NCBI GenBank assembly: GCA_019055375.1
Contig: JAHQIW010007131.1
Span: 496,001-560,000 of the forward strand
DNA: 64,000 nt
Direction of reading: 5' to 3'
Source of the DNA: Parelaphostrongylus tenuis
Taxonomy: Eukaryota; Nematoda; Chromadorea; Rhabditida; Metastrongylidae
The translations under genes and the position numbers were made by a program. Numbering within the stretch: position 1 is the stretch's first letter; each line of letters opens with the position of its first letter. The notes beneath the pieces were generated by a model. The model ran no database searches and was not told where the DNA came from. It was given only the letters and a program-made list of their open reading frames with translations. Shown here one piece after another: positions 22,268 through 34,095 of the stretch.

Positions 22268-22749
22268 CGGACAGGACTCCTTCTTCGAACTATTAGTAAT
22301 CATTCGATAAGATAAGTTTCACTGATTTTAAATCAGTTTCGCTGCAGTGTAGCAGAAAAAATATGGTCGAGTTTCACACACCATTCGGCGAGCTTGTTTA
22401 CCAGCCGACCCACGGACTAAGGGCGGGATGACCGATCGATGCCCTAAATTGGACATTTGGGGTGCAACTTGTTTCCAATTGAACAATTTTTCTCCACTTT
22501 GAAAGAAACTCTATATAAAAGAATTTTCAGTTACTACGAGATTATCTCTTTACGTTCATATGGTTTTTGTGCTTCCCGCGGATTATGCGCGTGAGAAAAA
22601 TGAAAATGCGAGGAGGGTGTAAAGCTAAATTTTATTTTGAGTGCTAAATCGTTATATAAAGGCCTTTCGAAAACCAGCTGTGTGAGGTTTTAGGTAGAGA
22701 TTTGGCTTTAGAATGATTACTAACACTTCTACGAAAAATTCTTGTCCAG
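22268..22749. mobile_element. TIR element (MITE-like), copy 2
   Basis: The left end GGACAGGACTCCTTCTTCGA, continuing TATTAGTAATCATTC, is matched in inverted form by the right end (22711-22748), which reads GGACAAGAATTTTTCG then GTTAGTAATCATTC. The terminal repeats are about 37 bp and imperfect. The interior resembles copy 1 at 8737-9350. No transposase is present. Confidence 0.55.
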
Positions 22750-23945
22750 CGAATAAAGTTGAATATTCTTTGTCGCCGTCTAACATCTAAGTATCTTTAT
22801 TTCCCCTGAAAAAACAATTAACGGAAATTTCGGCATGCGCACCTTGCTCTGAAACTGTAAATTTTTCTTATATTGAACCTTATATTCAAAAAATGGTGAA
22901 GGAATAGAAGATAAAACAACATAATCTGGCTGTTAACAAGTTGTTTATGATGAACTGAAATTTAATCGTATCATAAATTTCGCACCATAAACTACAGAAT
23001 GCTAAATGTTTCAACTTTCTCTTTGCTAGGCCTACTTATGGAAGCTACAACACATAATCGGTGAGTAGAACATAGTGCCGTACAATGAAGCGTGCAATGG
23101 TCTTAGTTCTTACACTGAGCTTACGCCATCTTGTGTTTGGACTGGCTCAATGCAAATCCTACCTAATGTCTGTCTCAAACCATACTCGATTAAACATTGA
23201 GTTTTGTGCTGTTTTTTGCCCTCCATTTTCGAGGTATTAACGGAAGCACACTTTGGCTCAACCTCGACAATTCCAATCAATAATAATCTGAATATTGAAT
23301 AATGAAATAGGAACACATTTTATTGCAATTAATGATAATGATATACTGAAGTATCATAACAACCTCGTGTGCTAACCTTATCAGCATAGAAAATGTCCAC
23401 CGATTCTCATGGTCTCGATTATGAAGCTGCATACGCACGCAGGAGTCTTGTCATATTCTCCCACTGTGGGTGCTATACTTAAATGTTGGATACAATTCAG
23501 ACCATCTTCACAACCCTCTGATTCGCGGTGTTTCATTCGGATAATTGAGCTAGATGGGATTAACATTGCAAAATTTTGTAAGAATATCTATTCTTTCATT
23601 TTTAGCAATACTACGGTAATAACCATAATAATAATACAATATGCTTATGTCACCGCACGCTTGTGACTCTCTCCCATGGAAAGAGCTAAACAGCTCTGAG
23701 AAAGGCGAAATCGCCTAAATATCAGCCAGCGATAGTGACCTTGCACATGCTTCGAGATATATTCACGAAATATTTGTGATCATTTGATTTGGTGAAGGTT
23801 AGGCTTTTCGCTCCAGTATTTCTAAGCAAATGATGACTGCGTTTCAGTGAAATATAATCGAAAGCGTCTCAATGAGCCCAGAATCTGTTGGAAAAAACTG
23901 CACCTTCTAAGTTCCTTTGGAAAAGTCAACAACTTCATTTCACAG

Positions 23946-24158
23946 TTCCAACGGGCAATCACTACCATCGACGTGTACATAATGGCATCACGGAGTGATA
24001 TTCCTTATTCGAGCGATACTCCAGCCAAAAAGATTCGACTCATCGACAAGAAAGACGAACATCGGCAGCGATTAGCAGCGATAACAAACGACTGTGGACA
24101 ATCGCCTTCAATTATCGTTTCTTATGAAGACGACGACGTCGAACCATCAGACGAATGA
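23946..24158 (+). CDS. Possible terminal exon, acidic C-terminus
   Basis: An ATTTCACAG acceptor ends at 23945 and the frame runs to TGA at 24156-24158. It contains MASRSDIPYSSDTPAKKIR, LIDKKDEHRQRLAAITNDCG and ends YEDDDVEPSDE. The charged, coding-like composition and the clean acceptor favour a real last exon. The basic-then-acidic tail would also suit a nuclear or SUMO-pathway protein such as the PIAS-like locus upstream, but no phase-compatible link was found. An alternative is an unrelated small gene starting at ATG 23982. Confidence 0.4.
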   Translation, partial: FQRAITTIDVYIMASRSDIPYSSDTPAKKIRLIDKKDEHRQRLAAITNDCGQSPSIIVSYEDDDVEPSDE

Positions 24159-24251
24159 AGTTTCTAACATTCTCGCTATATCAGCTCATTCATATAAAGA
24201 ACTATTATTCTTCTTTCACAGTGTTTTAAAAGAAAGTTGGTCCAATTCATC

Positions 24252-24301
24252 ATGAAATTACTACGGTATACTGACTATGAAATTACTACGGTATACTGAC
24301 T
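24252..24301 (+). repeat. Exact 25-bp tandem duplication
   Basis: A 25-base unit beginning ATGAAATTACTACGG and ending ATACTGACT is repeated twice without a mismatch. Confidence 0.9.
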
Positions 24302-27120
24302 CACGTGACTTTAGCTATGCCGCGGCCGAGGACATTTGAATGAATATATTTCAGCACTCAATGAATAGATCTAAATGCTTCTGTACATTATTATTTTCTT
24401 TGAACACTAAAATAACAAATAACGTATAAATAAATAAATAACTAAGCAAATAAGTGAATATACATATATATTTATATATTTGCAGCAACAAGAACAACGG
24501 TAATAATTTTATGATTCAAATGAAAGCATTATCTGGAAAGTAGCAACTATAAGAAACTTGCCATAATGTTAAAGGTGGCAAACAAATATATATTTACGTT
24601 AATAAAGACTTTTTGTTGTTGACGGGCAGGTGCGAGTTTTACGTGCTTCCCTGACCAGGACGAGGTCTGAGGTATTGAACGTTGTCATGGAGACCGTAAG
24701 TTGACGCACTACGGTTAACATTCAGCCGTTCTTCCGTCTTATCGGCTTCTCTTTCACATGACAGCCATCTTATTAGTACGCATAATGATGCGAGACTATG
24801 TCAATTAAGGCTGAGGTCGCCCACTGAGTTTGCTCTTTTCGGGAACATTAACGAGAGTAGTACTTCTTAGCTGTTAGTAGTAGAATCCACACAGCGAAAG
24901 AGAACTTCAGTTCAGAAATCATCTCTTTGAGACTGCATTGCCCTTTCTTGCGGCAATTACTCACAGTGTCGTACTCCCTTTCAAGTGATGGTTGTCTTTG
25001 AGGTTTCAAAGACCTAATTCTTTTTCGCTATTCTTGTCCTTTTATAATTAAGTCGAATTCCACATTAATCTTTTGCTCTTATCTTATGATTTCCCTAGTT
25101 TTACCAGGCTTTACCATTTCATGTATTCTTCAACAAGTTATTAATGCGATGTCTGGAGAATTCTTGGTTCAAGAGATTAGTATTCTGGAGAAAGGCCTCC
25201 AAACAATATCGCAATAATTTCGAATGTTAGTTAAAAGTTTTAGAAGTTGGTTGTTATAAGCTTAGTAATAGTATTCAAGATGACAAACTCTTCTTCTAAA
25301 TGCTTGCATACGTATACTCTACGTGAATGGTCCGTTTCAATAACAAATTAGGATTCCAAAATGACCACCATTCATCTGCTTATAATTTGTCTAAGCTGCT
25401 TGATTGGAAAATTTTAGTGTAGTTCCTAAAATAGTCTATTAAAGGGCGTCCTCATGACGTCAAGTAATAACTTGTTATGAATTGCAGGAAGTGTGCAGTT
25501 GTAAATAGCTATTACCATTTTGACGATCAAAGTCAGTTATGTGTGGCAGACCCAATTATCGTGTGTTATTCAAAAGCAATCGAAATGCGCATTTCAGTCA
25601 TGAATTACTATCTTTCTGTACTATCAAAAAACGCGGTCTACCGGTTTCCCGAAACTGCAATATTGTGTCACTAGGTCTTATCATTTATTTCCATGTCTCT
25701 AAACTTTTTCGCATTCCGTATGTTCTGCACTATATGCTATTATATTCTCGAAAACTTTCCTTATGTAACAGAGGAAATTTGCCCATTACTTACTCGGGGG
25801 TGTTGTTATCGTACTTTATGACTTTCTGCGATAAATGAAGCGTATTTATGTGTTTCGTTTATGCCTTTAATAACCACCTTCCATTGAATCGCTTGAAAAC
25901 GACTTTTGTAAAGTGTGGCGCATTGAGCTAGCTATCTATGGCTTGGCTCCATTATAAAATTTTTAATCGACAAGCTACCAACCAGCAGTAAAAAGTGGCA
26001 AAAAAACAATTCATTGCAGCGAAACAGGTTAGAGAGAAGAATGTATGGTCCGAGACGTACAGCAGCGAACATATTGATAATAATACCCATGGCCCTGGAG
26101 GAGATAAATTCCTAAATAAACCAACACTGTTTAGTCCTTTGGAAATGGCGTGTAGATCTCGCTCAGCAATTAAAATAGCGTCGTCGCCTCTCTGGGCGTT
26201 TGTATTGGCTCACGCTGCAATGGAAACACGGAGTTTACTAGGGAAGTTGAGGCTTTGAGGGATTACTTATCATCAAGATAGAGTATCACTTGAAGCCTTT
26301 TATATGAATCACTTTAGTAAAAAGAATGTCCACACGCCGATAAATTTATTGAGAGGAAACCATTTTGTTTAAAAGGGAACATTTTCCAGCTGATATACAG
26401 CGTTTTTCTCTTTCTGATTTTGATTTTTGTACTTATCTGACACCTTGAGAAACGCTGTTTGGAAGGATCGTCACGGTACGCTCTACTATGGGAAAGAAGA
26501 TTACGTTGTGTGCTCGCAATTTTTTTTCCAACTCTACTGCAAATTTTTTGCTACTGTATCACCTGTCGTCCCGTTGATTGTCGAGTGACTCGAGCGGGTA
26601 CCAGCAACACTTCCATATTTCCCTATCGCGGGAAGGGCAGCCCACTGGGTCCCCTTTGCTATAGGGATTCGCTGAGCATCATATCTTTCTTCTATGTCTT
26701 TCACGAAGAAATCGGATCAACGGGTAGGTGTCTTCCTGTAGACCTCTCGATATCCTTTTTGGTACTGTGAGCTAAAATTTCAATTCTAAGAAACTCCGTT
26801 GCTACAGATTTGGAAATTGCTAAAGTGACTAGCAACAAGAAGAAGATTTTTTTGCTTCGGTAGCGCGTAGTTTCAACTTTATAGCGACATGATGCCGTCT
26901 CTCAATTTCAGAAAAAGGTTACTTTTATGAAAAAATAAACTATTCTAGCAGAGACATCTGTAAACGTAATTTTAGTACTATAAAAACAACACCGGGTTGT
27001 GCAGAAAATCATTTCAATACCAAACATTCTATAGGATAGTAGCGCATTTTCAACTCTTCTCGAACACTCCGAAATTCCACTGTTTTACCTGGTTTTTTCG
27101 CAATACTATGATGTTACACA
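24302..27120. other. Non-coding interval
   Basis: A low-complexity AAATA/TATA stretch lies at about 24418-24482. Other frames (25477-25838, 25995-26258, 26459-26770) lack recognisable domains or convincing splice sites. Confidence 0.4.
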
Positions 27121-27322
27121 TATTCCTAAGAGAATTGAGTAGTGGACAAAAACACGACCTCAGGAGAAAATCGCACCAGCGTTTCATCCTATGCGAAGAC
27201 TCGTGCTCTATCACTCCACCAATGAGGCACATTTACGCGACCGCACGCGTCCCCGGTTAAGATGAAACGCGGGTTCGCTTCCCGCCTGAGGCCGTGTTTT
27301 TGCTCACCACTCAATTCTCTTC
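27121..27322. repeat. Inverted tRNA-like element, family 3, copy A
   Basis: Right arm 27261-27322 reads GATGAAACGCGGGTTCGCTT, then CCCGCCTGAGGCCG and GCTCACCACTCAATTCTC. It has a good B-box (GGTTCGCTTCC). Left arm 27121-27191 is the reverse complement of the same blocks. About 70 bp of unrelated spacer separates the arms. Confidence 0.6.
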
Positions 27323-27579
27323 TCAAGCAGTTATTTCGGCGATGTTGTGCGCTATTTGGAAACACGTTCTCTTCGAAAATAATCATCTGCTCCTAATATC
27401 TCTCTTGCTATTTAGCAGGCTATTAATAATCATTCATTACCCTGAAAAAATGAAGGTTTCAGTAAACAGCTTGGTTCTTGAAAAAGGCTTCTTTGTACTC
27501 AATATCAACAAGGAAAAAGCGCAGGTTGCTTTGGGATTACTTGACCTGTTCTTAACTTCACCACGGAGTTTGTTGGCTG

Positions 27580-28440
27580 TCACATAGTTGAAGTTTGAAT
27601 GATGCGATCGAGCACGTGAGATAGCATCTTACCAAGAACGCTTTTATCGAGATCATGCCCTACCCTTATACTGTTTCTATCGTCTATCCTGTGAAGGTCA
27701 GAACGTCTTTTTTCACTTCTCATTCTTCTGATCGTGTGGGAATCTTCTGCTCCACATTCTACTTCCAAACATTGGGCACGTACACTTCGTAGAGGTTGAT
27801 TCGCATCTTGCAACGTACGCAATACGTTGCTTTGAACACCCCCGTGCTCATCGTGGCATACGTTTTGAGTAACGGAACGTTCCTTGACAATTCACCGACT
27901 AGCTCTTCATCAGCCTCCTCATGATGTGATTAGGCGCAGTACAGTACAAGATTAGATGAAATTTTGGAAAATTTCCTTCTTCGGAGGCTGAAAAGTCGAA
28001 TTAACTAATGACCTTTTCTGTGCAACACTTCCGAAGACGGCGTCTGCGGACAGCGAACGTTGACTGATCAAATAGTTAGCAATGCGATATACGTCTTTGG
28101 AGGAACTGGCAATCTAATTTACTCATTTTCTAAGGGTTTGGATTTTTTATTTGAAATTTCCATTGAGCACTTTTCTTCTCAGAATTTGCATAACAAACAG
28201 CTTTGCGAAAGTCCACAAAAATTCTTCCGAGAGTTGTGGCCGTATTCGCGCACACCAGTGCTTTGTAGGGTGCAGTAGTGCACAACGGGTCATGAATAGT
28301 GTATAGATCGCCTTGCACGTGAGCATTGCTTCACCAAGAACACCTTTTTCTCCGTCCAACAAAGGATAGGGTTTTGAGTGGCAGCACTTTCCTTCGAGAA
28401 TTCGCCGAGGTATTTATCGGTTAGTTGAGCCAATTCAACT
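27580..28440 (-). repeat. Duplicated degenerate segment, possibly ex-coding
   Basis: Two minus-strand blocks (about 27600-27960 and 28130-28440) share the words GTTCTTGGT..A....CTCACGTGC and an ...ACTCAAAAC block. Frames such as ELSRNVPLLKTYATMSTG and LGEFSKESAATQN align weakly to one another. The family is unknown. Confidence 0.3.
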
Positions 28441-28500
28441 CTTCAGAAAAAGATTATTTCGCGCTTGTTTTAGACGATTAAACTACCATTCAAGAAATCA

Positions 28501-29190
28501 AAAGAATTTGAATAGTGTATTTTATCTTGAAAAAGGACTTGTTATTGCGCTGAAAAAGCAAAGTAATGTTTTGTTTTTCATAGAAAGATTTCTCGCTGAA
28601 CAAAGCTTTTCCTTCGGAGTTTTGTTAACCAATCGATAGACCACATCTCAATGATTCCTATGATTTATATTGTTTTTATGATGAACTTGGTATAACGATG
28701 TAACAGCCAAAAAAACATTGGGTTTCGCAAAAAATGGGTCACTTAAATTATCTTCTCTTCACTTTGATCCATTGAGAAAATGTGTTTTTTTATCCTTTCA
28801 ATGTTTAATTAATTAATCGAAAGCTTAAATCAGAGGAGTTCAAGAATGTAGTTCATTTTAGACCTTTGTAAGACCTTGTGATTGCGCTGAAAGTATTGAT
28901 TCATATTGTGCATGTGCTCTAAAAAAGTCTTTTTAATTAAAACGCCCTGTGCACCCGAGTGCGAAACTCATTATTCTTTTGGTTATTATGAAGCATTAAG
29001 AAATTTGTCAAAGACACAAAAAATATTTTTGGAATCTCTGAAATTTGACTATCGTTTGGATCTCAAAACTATAAAAGAGAGGCCTTGTTCAGCGAGAAAT
29101 CTTTCAATGAGAAACAAAATATTATTTTGGCTCTTTTAGGGCAATAACATGGCCTTTTCAAGATGGAATGCACCATTCAAATAGCTTTAA
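28501..29190. mobile_element. Foldback element with ~110-bp inverted arms
   Basis: Left arm 28501-28611 and right arm 29082-29190 are reverse complements over most of their length. Shared words include AGAAAGATTTCTCGCTGAAC, TTGAATAGTGTATT/TTGAATGGTGCATT and CTTGAAAA.G.C..GTTATTG. The spacer encodes nothing recognisable; frame 28906-29139 straddles the right arm. Related pieces lie near 6.0-7.2 and 27.46 kb. Confidence 0.6.
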
Positions 29191-31429
29191 TTTGTGCTAT
29201 CAAGTAACTATTTGAACATTAAAAATACTGGGAAATACGTTTTTACAAGGGATCGAAGTGGCACTCAATTAACGGATAACTACCTTCATTGACTAGCTCT
29301 CTTCTTTTAGACCATTTTGTTCCTGTTCACTCAAGCTACTTATTGGCCTCGCCCCCGACTTCCTAATCTCCATCGTCACTGCATCCTAGAAGGCGATCGA
29401 GCAGATGTTCCTTGTCATATTTGATAACATAACATAGTCTTTTACTGAAGATATTTATTTAAGAACACTCTTACTCACACCTTCTACGATTAACAGCCTT
29501 ATAATTACCTGCAAAGGTGCAACCTTTCTTGTATAAAATTAAGTGTCAACATTTGAGAAGAATTACTATCAGAAGCAGTTGGGTGGGCTAGGAGGCCTCT
29601 TGTTTAGTGGTTGACAAATGCAGTCATTTGCACGTGGTGAAGATGAATTTGTTTGGAGAGCTGAAGACTGGACAGGGTGCAGAAAATCGTCTTGAGGGCA
29701 TCTTACTCAAAATATTTCAGTGACTTATAATGAGGGGTTTGTACCCAAAAAACAACAGAATAAAGTCTGCTATGAAATTCTATATTTCCAAATGTATCAA
29801 TTCTCACCTTGGCTTGCACACTCAAAATCGAAAAATTAATGAAGTTGCTGATAAAGAAGTATCTCACACATGGTGCAATGCCCTATATAACGAAATAATT
29901 AATGCGTACTAAGTGCTTGGTATTTTTCCACTACAAGTAACATTCTTGAAGCCTATTTCATTATATTCCACCATTTAATGACCCTAAATTCCTCATTTGG
30001 TGCGACGCCGCCTGCTTCAAAAGACCGTCTCTAAAACGTTGGCGTTCTGGAGCTCCTATAGTGACATGGTCTGTCAATAAATGAGAATCAGCTCAATGAG
30101 ATTCTGAAATGCTCAACTTTCTATTTTCGACTCAAAGTTATGGTTTTGATTGAAAATATCTTATTAATATTGAACAACAGAACTTAATGCCAAAGAGTGA
30201 CCACGCATCTCTAATTCAGTCAACTAGTAGGCTTCAAATTTCACCCGTTTATTTTGATTTCTATTGAATGTCGGCCAGCAAACACATAGGAAATGGCTAG
30301 ATACATTCTAGGAAAGCTAATATAATCATAGAATCTACATTTTGCTGAAATATTTGCAATGTGCTTTTGCAATTTGGTTATAATTCGCTGATCATTTTCA
30401 GTTATTTTTCGTACTTTGGAAAGGAGATGTGTGAGATATTGTTATAACTATGAACTTTTTCGTAGTTATCAAGTTGAGTCAGTAGAAACAGGTGACTCTC
30501 AACAGTTTGTATGGAGTAAGTCGCAGCTTATGTGGTAGTGGAACCATTTCATGCTTTAACCTAACTAAAAATTGTGGTATTGGAAAAAAAATAATGTCCA
30601 CCTTTATCGATATCCTCAACAAACTCATTCTTCTATGTGCTCTAGCTCTTTCTTTTTTTTTGTTTATTTTGATTTCGGTCGAATTTTCCTTTCAGAGTGC
30701 AGTGTGCATAATTACACCTATACTTTTTCATTTTTGTAAACATGACTCTCCTTCACATATATTGCGCAGATCCCAGCATATCATATATTCGATTAGTTCC
30801 TTCGCATTCGTCCTCCACAATGGTTCTCGAAAATTTCGTGTGCTGTTTCAGTTTTCGTGTGAGGATTTCGTCCTTTTCATGAATGCCGTAGAACACTGGT
30901 GAAGACGATTCTCTTTGCGATCTTGAGGATAATCGAGCCGAAGTGTGGGTTAGTGATTATTCTTACACAATCTTTTCGCTCACATTGATTTCCAGCCTCT
31001 CATTGGTTATTGAACAGTATCACAAAATTTTAAGCGCCAATGTGTGACGTATGGCCCACAAGGGTCTGTCCTTTGATTGTGGCCGGAATAATTCTCAACT
31101 GTCACAAAAGAGAAATAATAAGAGACTGGCGCCATGTAATTTCTCATAAGCTGCGAAGGAGCTTAACACTTTCAACCGAAAATCTATTTCGAAGTAAATT
31201 TATACCACAAGCGACAATTGTTCTGCTGAACACATAATTGCAAAGGAGCAAACCCTTTTCTTTCCGTAAAGGTCAAAATCAGTTCTCCGCTTTGGCCGTT
31301 TCCGTCTGCGGCGTCAGACAGCACATTTGAAATCGAATCAAAACAACACATCCGTGAAAAACGCTGTGACTGCTAGTGCCTGGGCGCCTACGAAAGTCAC
31401 TTTGTCCCCCGATCATTACCTTCTCATAA
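29191..31429. other. Non-coding interval
   Basis: Nothing convincing. Frame 30492-30902 is hydrophobic by AT-rich composition and its end overlaps a family 2 SINE fragment at about 30845-30945. Confidence 0.4.
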
Positions 31430-31543
31430 GGATCATCCATACTTCCTGATCCTTCTTGAGAAGTATCTCCATATTCGACAGGCTTGTATGACATAGTTGT
31501 CAGAAATGATGCCTCAAAATCGCAAGCTAACAAGCTATCGATT
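31430..31543 (-). CDS. Possible first exon of a minus-strand gene
   Basis: On the minus strand an AATTTTAG acceptor precedes 31543. ATG is at 31494-31492 and the frame reads MSYKPVEYGDTSQEGSGSMD then DPYEK before an AAG|GTAATG donor. The frame stays open past the donor (VMIGGQSDFRRRPGTSSHS). The composition looks coding-like, but no downstream exon was placed and no family recognised. Low confidence. Confidence 0.3.
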
Positions 31544-33273
31544 CTAAAATTTCCGTGTTGTTTTTCAATTTTTCGACGTCTCTGTCTTCACTAGAATAGA
31601 GTAAAACACCGCAGGTATCAGGGTAAAACACATCACCCTCCTTGGTTTTGAATTGTTATGGCTGTTAAAGTGGCGACACACATCACAAAGAATAGCTGTC
31701 GTAAACATCCGATTTGAGTCGTTGAGGCTTTGAAAAGGGGAAGGGGCCGGAACATTGGAAGTCACTATAAAATGTTTTTTTACAACAATCTCGTGTAAAT
31801 CTATAAATACAACGTGGACGCAGTCTATGAATACAACATACGATCACTTACGCAGTGAAATTGCCATAATTAAGCTCTTGAACGATGCAATATTTGCCAT
31901 GTTACACTTTGAGAAATTTCTGAGCAAGGATGTGTGCACGCGTTAATTGTCAAAGCCCTGAATCATGAGAAATCCATCAAATCTCCTCTCTCTAATCTCC
32001 TCGATCTTTTTAATAAAATGGGGACTGTGACTCAGTAGCTTCAAAACACGCCAAATCTTTTCACCGATACGTTAAGGAACTTACGCAATCACTAGGAGAA
32101 CCAAACGCCCATTATCTCAGCTGGATGAAGTAGTTCGTAACGAATTGAAACGCTGTCAAGGTCTTCGACATGGTGTGCAAATTTTGGAAGGATGTAAAAA
32201 GGTTTTTTAGGAGACCTTTATGAAAACGGATGTAATATGTTTTATATCAATGTATTGTATTCGTAAGTGCAACTCGTCAATGTATATTATGGAATGCCAC
32301 TCGCGAGTGTTAGAATACTCGTAAGAAATCATTAAAATGGGCGGCTATCGTGAGGGAACGGATGGGATCAAGCGATTCTTCCCGAAAGCGGCTTTCTGTG
32401 ACTCTCAGCATTAATCAGAAAATCACCTCCGCGATGACCACGTATGAGGATGTTATTATTATTTTACACACAATTGCCGACGTATCGCCACATTTCTCTT
32501 CTTCAGAATCTGGAAAGGATAAGCCCATTGCAATTTAAGTTTCATATGGATCTCCTGTACAAATTTTTGATATCTGTTCAAAGCCTACTACATTTCCATA
32601 GCATAGCAAGACGTGGAATACACTAATAGGAATGCTGAGATATGAACGAAGCTTGAATTGATGTGGCTTCGAACTTTTGATTAACCTTTCTGAGGCTCAC
32701 GTGCTACATATTGTACCAATGAGCCTTCGCTCAGCCTCTATCTTTGGCATGTTATAACCTTAGTAGTGCTATCAACGATTAGTCGTCAACGGCAGTGATC
32801 TAGAAAGCTCAAAAATCCTCGTCCCTTGGAACCATTAAGTGTTAAACGTCAGAATTGTCAGGTTTTTACCGTGTATGGTTCAACGAAGAAAGGGGATTCG
32901 CCAAAACGTCAAATGTTGCTATTGTACTGTATTGTATCAAGTACATACAGCCAATTGTTGACAATCACTTACTTGCTCGTCAAGATTCAATAACTATTTG
33001 GTAAGTCTCCGGCTTAATCGATAGCAGGCTGTGGCAGTAGTTTAATAACAACCTCGTGTCTACTCAATGAAGAACTATTATTTTATAGATGTGATAGGAA
33101 TATTACGGATACTCGCAGCTCTTGAACATGGGCCACTATTACCTGAGAGTAGCAATTCCATCCAGAGAAAATGTTAAGTGGTCGGGAAACTTTATATATC
33201 TGAAGGAGAGTGATCTCATCAACGCCTTAACTATCGTTAATTTTCAATTTTATCGTACTTACACGTCGACGAG
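31544..33273. other. Non-coding interval upstream of the TOG gene
   Basis: No exon, repeat family or RNA gene could be supported. It may hold promoter sequence for the gene starting at 33973, but no core promoter motif was identified. Confidence 0.4.
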
Positions 33274-33553
33274 AGCGCATGCGGCGCAATGGTTAGAGGT
33301 GCTCTAAGTCGCACACGAGGTCACTAGTTCGATCCAACGCTTATGGTTCACAAAGCCATCCATCCCTTCGGGATCGATAAATTGATACCAGACTGGTCTC
33401 AGAATTGTCTTGGAGAATAAGCAGCACTGACTCGGTTCAGCGGGAGGCCACCGCGAGTCATTGTAAAAGCCAGATATGCATTCCATCATCTCAAATGAAG
33501 TTGAAAATTGAACACTAATGCATGGCGCATCCCTCAGGGATTGATCAACGCCA
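33274..33553 (+). repeat. tRNA-derived SINE, family 1, copy 2
   Basis: One of the better preserved copies. A-box GCGCAATGGTTAGAGGTGC and B-box AGTTCGATCC are spaced as in a tRNA. Then come AAGCCATCCATCCCTTCGGG, CTCGGTTCAGCGGGAGGCCA and a CTCAGGGATTGATCAACGCC end. Confidence 0.8.
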
Positions 33554-33634
33554 AAAACCTCACCGTTTTAAGCTTCTTACAAGTCGGTGAAGTGACAATT
33601 GAAAGTGCAAATCCATTACCACATTATAGGTCGC

Positions 33635-33825
33635 GGTATATATATATATATATACATATATATATGCAGATGTATATATATTTCTAAGCATATATGCATA
33701 CATGTATGCATATGTATAAATATGTTCAAATTTATATATGCGCATATACATGTATATGTATGTGAGTACATACACGTACATGTACTTACATGTATATGTG
33801 CTATAAACGTGCGTACATGTTCATG

Positions 33826-33870
<45 letters not shown>

Positions 33871-33930
33871 CATACGTATAGTTGCACATGTATATATATA
33901 TATGCGCATATATATGTATATATCTATATA
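33635..33930 (+). repeat. TA / TATG-type microsatellite
   Basis: Alternating TA, ATATAC and CATATATG units, with a pure TA tract at about 33835-33868. It gives long but meaningless open frames on both strands (33599-34129 plus, 33616-33909 minus). It ends about 30 bp before the first exon of the TOG gene. Confidence 0.9.
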
Positions 33931-33952
33931 TGAGAAAATATTTAGATATTTG

Positions 33953-33959
33953 TTTTCAG
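33953..33959 (+). promoter_or_regulatory. Candidate spliced-leader trans-splice acceptor
   Basis: TTTTCAG ends 13 nt before the start codon at 33973. No coding exon could be joined upstream. A consensus acceptor this close to an ATG is the usual layout for spliced-leader addition in nematodes. Confidence 0.5.
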
Positions 33960-33972
33960 ATCCAGAACACCA

Positions 33973-34095
33973 ATGGACTCATTGCTGGATCCGCTTCATC
34001 TACGCGTGGATCGTATTCCATCGCCTGCCTTCATGCCTCATGAAGATGATTACGCTGAACTGCTACGAAGTTCCGACTTTGATGTTCGTCTCCAG
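33973..34095 (+). CDS. TOG gene exon 1 (start codon)
   Basis: ATG at 33973. It encodes MDSLLDPLHLRVDRIPSPAF, then MPHEDDYAELLRSSDFDVRL and Q, ending in phase 0 at CAG|GTTGGT. The end (DFDVRLQ) runs directly into the first TOG helix of exon 2. Confidence 0.75.

Noticed and set aside
26459..26770. 103-codon frame with several cysteines
   Set aside because: No recognisable domain, no clear splice sites and no related copy.
30492..30902. 136-codon hydrophobic frame resembling a membrane protein
   Set aside because: AT-rich composition explains the hydrophobicity. No conserved motif, and the end runs into a SINE fragment.
30845..30945. Minus-strand hammerhead suggested by TTTCGTCC
   Set aside because: No CTCATCAG partner. 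The segment is a family 2 SINE fragment.
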